A stretch of 64,000 bases of DNA from Amphibalanus amphitrite (Eukaryota; Arthropoda; Thecostraca; Balanomorpha; Balanidae): NCBI RefSeq assembly GCF_019059575.1, contig NW_024881622.1, forward strand, positions 248,001-312,000, given 5' to 3'. A program made the position numbers and the translations under genes. The notes beneath the pieces are model-generated. The model was given only the letters and a program-made list of their open reading frames with translations. It was not told the origin of the DNA and ran no database searches. Shown in pieces: positions 1-11,426 of this stretch (within the stretch, counting starts at the first letter, position 1; the number at the start of each line of letters is the position of its first letter).

Positions 1-1564
1 TCGCTAAGTGTCACTATCACTTTCCCGAGCACTGAGGCACCTCTATGTGTCCTCAGTTCCGCGATTGGCCCCACTGCGCGCGTTCCACCGGTCGCCGAAA
101 CACTGAGCCCCGGCCAGCAGCCGGCTCAGTTGACCGGGTCGCCGCCAGGGACCGCGGCCGGGCGGGCAGCCACCAATCAGCGCGCGCCCCGGCGCACCCA
201 GCTGACTAGAGGGGACGCACCCAGCCCGCCGGTGCCTGGGTGCACCGCGCCTACCCCGTATCCGAGGCAAAAATACCAATCTGCCGCTGAGAAACTGAGG
301 AAGTGTCCTTCGCTGGCGGTCCCGGGAACCCAAATAAGCGCACTACGCGTATATCATCTACCGCGTTCCACGCACAAGCGCGGACGCCGCCGGGTGGCTC
401 GGGGATGTCGGGGGCCGGGCCGGGCCGGGCCAGTTTTTACCATACAGGCCGGGTGGTGGCCGGTGTTTTCTGGCCGCACGTGGTGCGAGCAGAATGCCAA
501 GCTGCTTAGGGGCGGCCGTGCCGAATGCTGATGACGAGGCACGCATCTACGCAAGGACACTTGCGCAGTTTGTGCTGCTCGAAGAAGGCGAAGAGAGAGT
601 GTGAGCGCGAAGTTTGGTAATTGTTTTTGCGCGGGAAGAGTGATCGAGGCCTATTTTAGCCAAAGGTGCTGTGACGCGGCAGCTGCTGGATATAAATGGT
701 GACCGCCAGAGGCATGGCGAGGCGCCACAGGTTCGGTGCCTATTGAAAGCGACAAACAATAACAAAACTGCCACCATTGGTGGAATTTTGCAGCTCAATA
801 CGTATGTAGGTAACTGTTGAGCAGTGAATTTCAACAAACTTTCACGAAGAAACAAAACAGGAACACTGGTCAAACCCATAAATCGTAAAAACTCATAAAA
901 CAAACTCATAAAACATTGCAATTCGTCTCGCAAGCAAGACGAACCGATCAAATATGTGAGCTTTACCAGTCCCTGAAAACCTCCGAATCGGCTATCAGCA
1001 TCTGAACACTGAATGTTGACCTCAAGCGTTCAACTTTGTTTACGCCCCCCCCCCCTTCAATCGTTCTACTTCGAATAATACGACCACCATTGAGGCTCTT
1101 TACTACACACCACTAATAAAAACGTGCAGTCGTCTGGGCATGCTTAGGCCGCTCATTCCGGCCCGATGAATAGGGCGCAGCAAATGACCCATACCGCAGT
1201 AACGGGCGCCCTCCGAACGAGACTGGTGGATCATTCACCAATGTCTGATGGCGAAAAAAACACCTCTCAGTGGAGTGGAGGCTGCCGACACACTGCCTCC
1301 ATCCATTCCAGAACATTTCCCATTGACCTTGGTTGACCTTGAGCGTGCCTCCCGCTGTGCTGGAGATTTAACGCCGCCACCACCATCCGGGGGGACCCCC
1401 GCCCCTGGCGGTCACCTGACCTTGGTCGACGCCAGCGCCTAACAACAGGTTCATCCAAGTCTGACAGATTGGACGGAGGCTGTTTAGGAAATATGAATAT
1501 TGACGCGCGTCACTCCGCGTGGGCTCTCGCAGGTAAATTGAGGAGGATATTTAGGATTATGAAG
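1..1564. other. No gene seen; CpG-rich first 600 bases
   Basis: 1-600 is CpG-rich, with a (GGGCC)n patch at 413-430, and could be a promoter island of a gene to the left. 600-1564 is ordinary unique-looking DNA with a C-run at 1046-1055. Confidence 0.5.
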
Positions 1565-2805
1565 TAGGGGAGAGTGGGGTAATTTGGCCGGTGGTGTAAA
1601 TTGGCCGCCCCCACCTGTACGATGTCTAATAAAAGTGAGTGAATTAACTCTAGTCTCTAATCATTTGTCATGGGTAGAAATAACTGGAGGACAAATGTCA
1701 AAACTTTGCCCCTCGCAGTTTTATTCAAAATTAATAAAACGTTAATTTCATTAGAAAATGGTAACTTTTACTTCTGTTTAAAAAGTTGTATAACATGTAG
1801 TATTTGGGCTAAAAACGAATTCAGACATTATAGCGCCATTCTTGGGGGTGTTCAGCAGTTCCAAGAGCAATTTTATCTAATTCCGTATAGCCGTGATGCT
1901 TTATAGACAAAAAATTTCAGAATGGCAATATGGGGTAATTTGGCCGGGACTAGCGGGGCAACTTGGCCGGTGCGCTCATGGTCACAATGTTGGGACGGCC
2001 GAGTTTTCATGGTCAATTGTACCATAAATGACATGATTCATGACCAACTTTGACTACTTTGATGCCTTACTTCCGATTGGTCAACTGTAAGAGCATGTGA
2101 CGTCATCAAAGGTTACCAAACGTTTTTTGCTAATAAATCCTTGCATAAAAATGGTACAGCCGCACAAATGGTCTCATTCTGTTCAGCTCGCCAAGGCGCA
2201 TCGAATGATATGCATGATGACCTTGAAATCACGTGACCTTGAGGTCAAGCGACCTGATGCAACGTGACCTGAGGTCAACCTTTGACATTGACTTCTCAAG
2301 GTCAACTTATATATCTTTCGATGCGGACTGACGAGAGAATTACGATGGTACTCGAAGTTTTGGCCTAGCTTGATTACTTCAAAAGTTATTCGTAAAAAAC
2401 TGTGATCGCATCTATGTAGAGCCGCTAATTTGGCTATTTTGACCCCTGTGACCCCTGAGTCAACCTCCAAAATGCGGCAAATGCGTCATAGGACACACGT
2501 CATCGCTGAATCTGAAGCTGACTCGCAATATAACAGAAAAACCCGACCGCAAACTAACACCGGCCAAATTGCCCCACACCCCCGGCCAAATAACCCTGCT
2601 AGTGGGGCAATTTGGCCGCCTTGCAGACCTTTGTAATACGTCACAATTTCAATATAAGTAATTACTCTATCATTTCAAGTTCACTGTCCAGTAAAGCAAA
2701 ATGAATGCGACACCTGCCAGCGTTGAGAAAATGCAGAAATGTGTCGTCAATTTTAAGTTATATCGTTTTCTAAAAAAAGCGGCCAAATTACCCCACTCTC
2801 CCCTA
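1565..2805. mobile_element. Inverted-repeat element with TAGGGGAGAGTGGGG ends and GGCCAAATT iterons
   Basis: Left end TAGGGGAGAGTGGGG then TAATTTGGCCG; the right end is its inverse at 2779-2805. The inner motif (GGGGYAATTTGGCCG) recurs in both orientations at about 1599, 1930, 1957, 2560, 2582 and 2605. The middle (about 2030-2480) is homologous to the AGGTCA-rich core at 34385-34810. There is no coding capacity. Confidence 0.7.
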
Positions 2806-3440
2806 TCTCACTGAATCATGAATAGACGACAAAGAAAATGAGATGATTATGAGGGCGAAATCGCTATCTTTATCACGCTACCAGCCGATTACCAGAATAG
2901 CGAACGACCCTAGACGTCTGGGCTAAGTCAGCTTAGCATTTAGTAAGGATGAGTCTACTATGGAATAATTATATTACTTGTCATTTGTATTTAGAGTTTA
3001 TCAAGGATGAACCTCGTGGACACATGTGATATGCTTCACTGTCGAGCTAGAAACGTTTAAGACAAGGGAATAAGGTCGTTTACAAAAAGGATGGTCGTCA
3101 TCAAGAGAAATTATTTAATAAAATGTTTGCATGAGACCAGAGTCGAGAAAAGTGTTTGGTGCTAAGTCAGTAATTGCTTCGACAGATGTCCTGTGTCCAT
3201 GCTGTGGTCGTGGTGTCAGGGCACCCCTTTTCTTTCAGACGGTTTCGGCCTCGTCAGCGCGACCCAGTGAAACTGATCCCACCGCCAGTGACCTGGTTCC
3301 AGCCGACAGAAGAGCTCGACAAATATCCACGAGAGGATACCGAGCTGTTTAGGCGAACACCTCACACCGAGAAGGCGGCGCTGTATTTCTGATGCAGCTT
3401 CCAGTAACTGCGTTTGTGTCACATAACAATAACACCGGCG

Positions 3441-4833
3441 CACAGTGGGCCAGGCGCATCAAAAAAGCGGAATTAAGTCGAAAATCAACTTCGGTGAAAT
3501 TCCTGTAATTATGGGATAGAGTATTGTAAAAATGTACAAAGTTTCCGAATAAGCAAGTTTCCTTTCCCCAATGTCAAGGCAGATGATGCTATAACGTCGC
3601 AAAGTAGGACTTACCGACTGGAGATGGAAATGACTGTTGTGTGCCATATTCCGTTCCCCCGATTCAAAAGCTCTCAGCGTAAAATCATTAAAGTTATTCC
3701 GTACAAAATAGCTTTTAAAAAAACAGTCGGTATTTCTGCGCATGTTTCTCGTACTCAAGTTCCCGGGAACTATTTCATGCTTACTAGTAGCGGTGGGGTT
3801 TACAGTGCCTGTTCGGAACCGTAGTAGTGCAACGACGCAATGAATTTATATAAGGATATAAAGAAAACGTCACCGAACAACACGAAGATATTTGCTGCCT
3901 GACTTTCCTCAAGGTGTATAGCTTGCTGCCCAATGCAAATATTTTGCGCATTTTTGCGCGAAATGGACAAATAAGGGTTTAACCCTCGCCGGCATAGGCC
4001 GTTTTGCATCCCTCGACGGCACAGGGGGATGCGACCCTCCTCGCGTTTGGCGCCTAATTGAGCTAGAGCCTCGCGGAAAAAAACCATCGTGTAGGTCGTC
4101 ACGAGACGAAGCCAACAGTACCCGGTTTTAAGGTCATAGGTCAAATGGTGACCTCTGAGGTCAGGTCAATGGCCGAAAATCGGGACCTGTTAGAACGTCG
4201 TATAGTGTGGCTGCTAAGGGGTTTTTCGGGATGCTGATCACGAATATCATGTTAGTTTTGATCACAGATGATGTCTTCATGCATTTAGGCCAGGTCGGGT
4301 CAGCTCAGGTCAGGTCAACCAGTATGGGTCCTGCCGGGTATTCGTAGTAGGTGTCAACCCGCCTCTGACAGCTTCGTAACATGTTACGAAGGCACCAAAA
4401 CTACTTCGTAAATGTTCAAATGGTTCCTAAATTCGAATTCAGCTCCAAAAACTAGCCCAGAAACATGTAAAACTCGAAAAAGTGAACCGAGGTCATCGAA
4501 GGTCAATGACCTGACCTGACCTTCAGGTGACCTTTACACCCACCCTAATGCATGGGACAAACATCATATCACATGTTTGAACGCTTGAAACCACGAAAAG
4601 ACTGCAAACGCGCGGCCAATGCGGCATAGTGCCCGCCTGTCCCAGGCATATGTGCAGCGCAGAAATTAAATAATGACGTCATAGGTCAGTGACCTAGCGT
4701 AACCAATCAAATTTGAAAATGGATATCGGATTCGGCTTTAGCATGATATTTTACCCTGTAACGAATAATTTTTGGCACCGCAGCTGTGCTCATTGATTTA
4801 ATTCCGCTTTTTTGAAGCGCCTGGCCCACTGTG
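3441..4833. mobile_element. Inverted-repeat DNA transposon remnant, CACAGTGGGCCAGGCGC ends, 5-bp target duplication
   Basis: Terminal inverted repeats of about 36 bp (3441-3476 and 4798-4833) with one or two mismatches. CGGCG is repeated on each side (3436-3440 and 4834-4838). The sequence at about 6155-6210 (minus strand) matches the left flank joined directly to the right flank, with one CGGCG, so it looks like an empty site. The inside holds an AGGTCA-type element (from 3979) and no open transposase. The superfamily is not assigned. Confidence 0.72.
3979..4625 (+). mobile_element. AGGTCA-rich TTAA element, right end lost, nested in the 3441-4833 element
   Basis: Starts TTAACCCTCGCCGGCATAGG, with a short G/C hairpin after it. 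It then follows the 16270-17165 copy closely: the GAGCTAGAGC block, a dozen TGACCT/AGGTCA hexamers and the CGTAACATGTTACG palindrome. Similarity stops near 4625. Confidence 0.6.
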
Positions 4834-5040
4834 CGGCGACTGCGACGCCGAATGGCGAGTATCATAGCTCCTTGTGAGATCGAACCCGACCAACTCCAAT
4901 GGTTGACTGTGAGGTCGACCAGACCTCGTTAAGTGAAAATGGTGATCTCAGCACAAACCTGCAGTAGCATGAACAAAACCCGTCTAATATGGCGAGAGAG
5001 CGGAAATCGAATCACTGCTGCCGTGCGAAATAGAGATTAA

Positions 5041-5537
5041 AGGGACTATCCCACCTTTAACATGGGGTTTGAGTTGAGATAGCCAAGTTTGCGGCGAGGT
5101 TCAGAAACCACTATCTATCTAGGTTGCAACCCTCGCGGCCTCTTGGTGTTGAAGAAATTCGTTCCCTTCATTTGAAAATGGGCCTTGTACAAGGCCCTAT
5201 CTTCAACATGGAGCGACCGTTAGTGTGACGTCACCTCGTTTAGTCATTCTGATTTAAATGGGTTTGTTCGTTGAAAAATCGCTTAAAACTTGGTCTGAAC
5301 TTTGTTGTGGTGCCTACAGAGTAAAAAGAATCAGCTTTATGACAGTAATGTGGCCTGGGGAAGGAGGTAATTTGGGGCTGTGACGTCACATATTTGAAAG
5401 TTTGTGTTTGGAATATGGGAAGCCTAAGATGTTTAATGAAAAATAAATGTCAGAACCGTGTTTCTGGTCATCCAATCTATAAAGTCGGGCACAATTTAAC
5501 TGGTTTTAACAACATTTTAGAAGGTGGGATAGTCCCT
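5041..5537. mobile_element. TTAA-flanked miniature element, AGGGACTATCCCACCTT ends
   Basis: TTAA at 5037-5040 and 5538-5541 flank the 17-bp inverted repeat AGGGACTATCCCACCTT, which is perfect. The size is 497 bp, with no coding capacity. A TTAA duplication fits a piggyBac-type mobilised miniature element. Confidence 0.75.
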
Positions 5538-5541
5538 TTAA

Positions 5542-6485
5542 ATGCGACACCACAAAACGATACCAGCGTGCCTTCAGTGTCCACCGATTTTGAAGCAATC
5601 AGTGACAGAAGGACAAACAGGCGTGTCTTGTGCGATTTCTGCATTTTTGAATGGATTCCCGGCCGTTTACACTGAGACCCGCCGCCCTTCGTCACCGTGC
5701 TGCTCCTAGTGCTAGCGTGTCGCCGTCACTGCAGTCTCCGCTAGAGCCCATGCTGCGACGCAGTCTCTGATACGCCACCCGGCACAGTATTCCCTCCAAC
5801 TGTCCACATACTAATATTCGTCATCCGAAGCATGCCTTGAAGCTATACGGTAAATAGGCCTATGTGACATTACTAATTGTCCTAAAAATAATAGCGATAA
5901 ATGTTAATAGGTATATGTAAATGTGCAGTGTTATTGTGCACAGTGCACTGTGCAGTGTGCTCGTTGCCACAGCAGTAAAACAGATTTATGGATTCACAGG
6001 ATCCGATAAAAACAAACATCTTATCCTCATAGATGTTTTCTTTTACCGCTTCTTCAAATTATCGGGCATCATACGTGGTGTAGAAGAACAGACGACCATA
6101 GAAAACGGACCGGACCGAAGATACCATACCTTTCAAAAATCAGTTATAATATTAGCTATTCGACGTTGCAGTCGCCGGTGTTATTGTTATGTGACACAAA
6201 TGCAGTCACTATAGAGGCCGCCTCGACGAGATGCTGCCGCCAAACTCAACCGGACGCCGGGGGCTTTATAATTACTAATTAGTGTAGAGACCGGAAATAG
6301 AAAAGTGGCATGTGAAAATACTTTTTACTTTAAAAAAATACATAGAAACTTTTAAAATGATTTGAACCCGATGCCTCATGCCAAGAACTTGAAAAAAAAA
6401 ATTGCAGTCCCATCGGCTCGCACAGCCTCCCTTCATACTACCCGTGCCAATCGTGTCCCCGAGGGCATACGCACGCACGCCGCTG

Positions 6486-6516
<31 letters not shown>

Positions 6517-7009
6517 GGCGGCGGCGGTGGCGGCGGGCCGAGATCGTATCGTGACGGCCCGCCATTGGGGCAGGTCAGGGCAGCCGTCCTCGGCGGTAGC
6601 GGCGACGGAGCCGTCCCTGCGCGCGCCATCCGTCGGGACTCCTGGCTCAGTCGCACTCGCCGGTGCCCGGCCCACCGACTGGTGAAAGTGTTACAGACCA
6701 GGTCACTGCCCGGGGTCGTCGACAGGAGAAGAAAAAACGTCGGACACGCTTTCTGTCCCCCGGGCGGAGACTCGTAAAACATATCGGCGCCGCGCCGTAC
6801 GGGGAAGGAGGCGATGTGGACCATGGGATGGACAGATCTGCGTGTGATTATTGCTGATATTGAAAGTGCGATGACAGTTTTCAACGAAAACGCTCCAATT
6901 ACTTCCTTTTTCATTTAGAAACATTCAAGCAGATCGCACATTAGGTACGCACTTGTGAACTTGGTCTGATAAATATGGCTAGATTACTATTCAAGGCTGA
7001 AATACCAAT
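5542..7009. other. No gene seen
   Basis: Holds the candidate empty site for the 3441-4833 element (about 6155-6210), the CTG/CGG run and a CpG-rich patch at 6480-6800. Confidence 0.5.
6482..6541. repeat. CTG trinucleotide run followed by CGG run
   Basis: About 11 CTG units, then five or more CGG units, within a CpG-rich 250-bp patch. Frames across it give poly-Ala, poly-Gln or poly-Ser; I see no splice context that makes it an exon. Confidence 0.9.
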
Positions 7010-7022
7010 AAAGGTCACGTAG
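7010..7022. repeat. Left target-site duplication of the Penelope element
   Basis: AAAGGTCACGTAG, exactly repeated at 9415-9427, immediately outside the 7023-9414 structure. Confidence 0.8.
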
Positions 7023-7174
7023 TAAATATAAAGGTACTGTATTATAGAAAGCCTTCGCAAACGCGTTTCGATTATATCATCTTCAGTGCTAGCTTCCCAT
7101 AATACAAAAAGAAAATGGTACAAAAGTTCACAACACATCGCAAATACACACGCTGCAATTTTTTCCTCACAATA

Positions 7175-8737
7175 TCACGGGTAAAATGTTTTTATATACT
7201 TCTGGAATGCAAGACCGCAAATCGCCCCTCCTAAGGTGTAAAAGCCCCCCTTATGGTTCGTACATGGCACACTTTGAATTAATGCCGACTCAAGAATTTT
7301 TCTGTGCGATCTCTTCAGACCTGATTTCACCGCCCTGGCTTTATCCCACTTAGGTAGGTGACCCTCTGTTTCGGCATGTAACGTAATTGAGTTAGACAAA
7401 TTATGATTTATCAAATCACGCTTGTGTTCAGTTACTCTGGTTTTAAGCCCTCTGTAAGTTTCACCGATATATACTTTTGGGCAGCCCCCACAAGGAATTT
7501 GGTAGACTACGCTGTTCGCCCTTCGCTGTCCTTCAGTTCCTCCCTTAATCATGTCACCTATTTTTGTTCCAGATTTTTCTATCAGCCTAACACCTGCTTG
7601 ATTTAACCCTTTTGCTAAGGATTGCACTTGTTCAGAGTGTGGCACAACAATGACTCGTTTGCTTTTCTGTTGTCTTTCTTCATTTTGGTTCCTTGTATTT
7701 GCTTGTTCTTTCTTCTTTCTTATGCGTTTGGCACTGTTCTTGCATCTAATGAGAAAAGCTCTTGGGTATTTGAGCCGTTCAAATACCTCGAAAATGTGTT
7801 TGATCTCATCTGCGATGTACTCTTCGCTGCAAATACGGTATGCGCGCAGGAAAAAGCCAATGACGACCCCTGACTTTGTTCTCATGCTATGTGCAGAATA
7901 AAAATGAATATAATCCTCCTTACTTGTTGGCTTTCTATAGACCGCAAACTTTACACTAACATCTTCCCTGATAATCTTAACGTCTAAGAAGTTAAGTGTT
8001 TGGTCTCTTTCTTCTTCTAGTGTAAATTGAATGCTCCCATGTACTTGATTCAGCTCTTGTAGCTTCACGTTTAGATCCATTTCCTCTGGCGCAATGACCA
8101 AAATGTCATCCACATAACGATACCATTTTGTATCATTTCCCATCACCTTGCTGAATTCCTCCTCCTCTAACATTTCCATAAATAGGCACGCAGCAACTGC
8201 GCTGAGAGGTGAGCCCATGGCAAGCCCCTCGTTTTGTGCATATTCTTCTTTGTTGAAGATGAACGGATGAAAGTTGAGGCAGAGCTTTATTAAAGACAGA
8301 TAATCCTCTTTTGGTAATGGTAATGAATCTTCAGTTAGGCCGTTCAGCGCTTTTTCAATCGCCTTTATAGCGCCGTCGATAGGGACGTTTGTAAATAGCG
8401 CCTTGACGTCAAAGCTCGCTAGTTTTTTCCCGTTAAATTGCGTTTGTTTTAACCGCTCAATGAGGTCCCCTGAATTCCTTAAGTGAGCGTCACTTAAGCT
8501 TCCCAGAGTCATTGTCAACGGTTTGGCTAGTATCTTAGCTAACCTATGGGGCGCACTTGCAATGCCTGACGTAATAGGGCGCATCGGTATGCCCTGTTTG
8601 TGAATCTTTGGGAGCCCTCTCATTTTAGGTGGCAAAGGATCTTGTTCCAATGTGTAAAGTAGTTGTTTTCCTTGTTCAGACTTTTTAAGAATTTTTCGAG
8701 CCTCTTTGTTGTGAGCCTCGAGTGAGCCTCGAGTCAT
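7175..8737 (-). CDS. Penelope-like reverse transcriptase with C-terminal GIY-YIG endonuclease (N-terminally truncated)
   Basis: 520 codons open to the stop. RT motifs: KIHKQGIPMRPITSG (44-58), catalytic Asp in LASFDVKALFTNVP (106-119), GLAMGSPLSAVAA (171-183), catalytic WYRYVDDILVI (205-215) and LNFLDVKI (248-255). A linker rich in Lys and Arg (331-362) is followed by the GIY-YIG nuclease: a CGGC knuckle in YQIPCGGCPKVYIGETYRG (412-430), R434 and H438, and a conserved ESAL (483-486). Full-length Penelope proteins are usually several hundred residues longer at the N-terminus, so the upstream part is missing. The frame is open and the key RT residues are present, but the truncation makes independent activity unlikely. 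The apparent start at 8737 comes from the fusion point with the inverted copy. Confidence 0.88.
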   Translation of the reverse strand: MTRGSLEAHNKEARKILKKSEQGKQLLYTLEQDPLPPKMRGLPKIHKQGIPMRPITSGIASAPHRLAKILAKPLTMTLGSLSDAHLRNSGDLIERLKQTQFNGKKLASFDVKALFTNVPIDGAIKAIEKALNGLTEDSLPLPKEDYLSLIKLCLNFHPFIFNKEEYAQNEGLAMGSPLSAVAACLFMEMLEEEEFSKVMGNDTKWYRYVDDILVIAPEEMDLNVKLQELNQVHGSIQFTLEEERDQTLNFLDVKIIREDVSVKFAVYRKPTSKEDYIHFYSAHSMRTKSGVVIGFFLRAYRICSEEYIADEIKHIFEVFERLKYPRAFLIRCKNSAKRIRKKKEQANTRNQNEERQQKSKRVIVVPHSEQVQSLAKGLNQAGVRLIEKSGTKIGDMIKGGTEGQRRANSVVYQIPCGGCPKVYIGETYRGLKTRVTEHKRDLINHNLSNSITLHAETEGHLPKWDKARAVKSGLKRSHRKILESALIQSVPCTNHKGGFYTLGGAICGLAFQKYIKTFYP

Positions 8738-8741
8738 TGTT

Positions 8742-9212
8742 GTGCCACACTCTGAACAAGTGCAATCCTTAGCAAAAGGGTTAAATCAAGCAGGTGTTAG
8801 GCTGATAGAAAAATCTGGAACAAAAATAGGTGACATGATTAAGGGAGGAACTGAAGGACAGCGAAGGGCGAACAGCGTAGTCTACCAAATTCCTTGTGGG
8901 GGCTGCCCAAAAGTATATATCGGTGAAACTTACAGAGGGCTTAAAACCAGAGTAACTGAACACAAGCGTGATTTGATAAATCATAATTTGTCTAACTCAA
9001 TTACGTTACATGCCGAAACAGAGGGTCACCTACCTAAGTGGGATAAAGCCAGGGCGGTGAAATCAGGTCTGAAGAGATCGCACAGAAAAATTCTTGAGTC
9101 GGCATTAATTCAAAGTGTGCCATGTACGAACCATAAGGGGGGCTTTTACACCTTAGGAGGGGCGATTTGCGGTCTTGCATTCCAGAAGTATATAAAAACA
9201 TTTTACCCGTGA
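8742..9212 (+). pseudogene. Inverted partial copy of the Penelope C-terminus (GIY-YIG domain only)
   Basis: 156 codons identical in translation to residues 366-520 of the RT/GIY-YIG protein on the opposite strand. It contains the CGGC knuckle, the VYIGETYRG core and the C-terminal FQKYIKTFYP. It has no reverse transcriptase and no promoter of its own that I can see. It is the plus-strand arm of the inverted structure, not an independent gene. Transcription across both arms could form a 635-bp double-stranded RNA. Confidence 0.9.
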
Positions 9213-9414
9213 TATTGTGAGGAAAAAATTGCAGCGTGTGTATTTGCGATGTGTTGTGAACTTTTGTACCATTTTCTTTTTGTATTATGGGAAGCTAGCA
9301 CTGAAGATGATATAATCGAAACGCGTTTGCGAAGGCTTTCTATAATACAGTACCTTTATATTTAAAAAAGTTTCACTTATCTAATCATAATTGTCACAAT
9401 GAACGTTCAACAAC

Positions 9415-9427
9415 AAAGGTCACGTAG
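9415..9427. repeat. Right target-site duplication of the Penelope element
   Basis: AAAGGTCACGTAG, exact match to 7010-7022. Confidence 0.8.
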
Positions 9428-11426
9428 ATTTGAATCATCTAATAGAAGTGCCCCGACGTGTCTACACAATTACACGGGTGGATGCTTTGGCCAAGGTCAG
9501 TGTGTACCCACCGGTATTGCCCAACGCATTTCTGTGATACACGCAACTGTCCATTAGGCAACCGCCAGGCCCAAAAAGGCCCGCCGGCTCTTCGCTTTCG
9601 TGGAACCGAATATTTTCTCCCTGCGCTCCCTCTTAGAGATCTATTCTGAGCCAGGAGTGGGACCGGGCCGCATCAATCGGTTAAATCCCCAGTTCGGTGG
9701 CGTCCAGTTCCAGTCATCTCTCAGGGCGCCGCCGCCTCCCCGTCTCCCCGCTCTGCGGCCTTTGTGGCGCAGTTTCGCCGCGGTGCGCCGCTTCTGGCCG
9801 CTCCATTCCGCTGTCGGCCAGTCAGCTACGATTAGCGTTCGTCCGCCGGCGGATTCTCCGAACTGAATCTCGGGAGAAAAACTGACCGTCACGCCGGGCC
9901 TGTCCCGGGACCGGCCCCGCCACTCGGTCAGTGGCTCCTCCGGGTGACAGAAATACGATACAAATATGCCAGTGGTGTGAAAGTAAGAAATAAAATAAAT
10001 GATCTTGCTTTCAAATACAAAAATAACTAAGAGATACTGTGTTGTGGGACAGATTTAAACCGACGAACGAAATAATTAAAAAAGCCAATCGCCAATGATA
10101 GCACAGTATGGTGAAAGACGACTGATATTTTGCTTCTCAAATAATAAACGAACGCTTTCGGATCCAAACGGGGCAGTTGGGGCAAAAATAAAACTTGCAG
10201 CGCCCTAAATCAATGAAAACTTCTCATTTTTTCAGAATAGAAAGAAAACTATACAACTTTGTTTCCACACCGCTTCAAAATTCGTCAATTTTCATCAGAA
10301 AGGCTACATAAATTGTGACATTACCACAACTCAAGTCTCATACCATTAATTGTAATAATACTCGACAGCACACATGGGCTGTACGCGAATTGCTGTCAGT
10401 AGCGGCGAACACCTACAGTTAAAAAAATGCCAAAATCAAAGGGGGGCACGGTGCCCTCCCCGTTCCGCCGCCTATGATTGCTGTACGCTGTACGCGAATT
10501 ACTTATATGGTGTACACTGTACGCGAATAAGTTACCTTTACTTTTACTAAAAACCAGTTGCCCAAATATAGACGCACCTCCCAAATTTCACTTTGATAGC
10601 AGTGCACAGTTTAGCGTGACACTCATCACCTCATTCATCGCTACTTTCCGATTTAGCAGGCTCATAATATGAATGACAGAAGAAACTGTCGGCATCCAAT
10701 AATGATAAATGACGTCGTTAGTAAATGTAGTCGGAGAAGAACACAATCTCTGGGGGTTTAACGCCTTTCTTCTTGTGAGAACCAGTTTCAAAACGGACCA
10801 ACTCTTCGTGAAAGAGCTGACGTCATTATATGGAGGGAACAGGTTCGATATCAGCCCGTCGTGACGTCAGAAGCCGTCGGACCAATCATGTGACACATTC
10901 CATCCCACAGTAGGTGAATAGTGAAACGGTAAGATAGGGGAGGAGATAGGACGGTGCCCTGCGGGACGCCAGCCGCAGGCACTGGACAGGTTACGACACC
11001 GGAGCCGCCTAAATACAGGGTCATGACTGTCGACGGTGGTAACTGTGCGCACATTTTCAGTTATGAGTGATACGTTTCCATTATATTTAGTTTTCCATTG
11101 CCGGTATAAAAAGGCGGAGAGGGTTAACATTCGCCTTCATTACAAATCATTCTAATTCTACAATTGACTTCATCAAATGGCAAAGTCGTGGAGCGCCAAA
11201 GTGATCCCATTAAGCAATGAAAAACCGGGAAAATGGAGCGAGCGACGGTTTAGATCTAACAATATATGATTTTATCATGTTGACATCCATCGCTATACAA
11301 TCATGCAGTGCGTATCAAGGTGCTATTCTATGATCTGGATCTGATTACGGAGCGAGCCATGAGTGACATGTGATTCACGATGTACGTGTGTGTACCTATA
11401 CATCATATGTGCGTATATGAACGAAA
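9428..11426. other. No gene seen; CpG-rich patch and one miniature element
   Basis: 9560-9960 is CpG-rich. 10395-10476 is a miniature element. The remainder gives only short frames. Confidence 0.5.
10395..10476. mobile_element. Miniature element, GCGGCGGAAC ends, short copy
   Basis: About 80 bp: TAGCGGCGAACACC at one end, GTTCCGCCGCCTA at the other, and a GCACGGTGCCCTCC-type centre. It matches the 37929-38090 copy in reverse orientation. Confidence 0.5.

Larger units (their letters stand above)
7023..9414 (-). mobile_element. Penelope-like retroelement with inverted terminal arms, 5'-truncated
   Basis: A 13-bp direct repeat AAAGGTCACGTAG at 7010-7022 and 9415-9427 flanks the element and reads as a target-site duplication. 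Inside, 7023-7657 and 8730-9364 are inverted copies of each other, 635 bp each, with no difference seen by eye. They are separated by a unique 1,072-bp interior encoding most of the reverse transcriptase. A 50-bp tail (9365-9414) is present on one side only. Inverted partial copies fused to a full copy are typical of Penelope-like elements. Near-identical arms and an intact duplication suggest a recent insertion. Confidence 0.88.
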
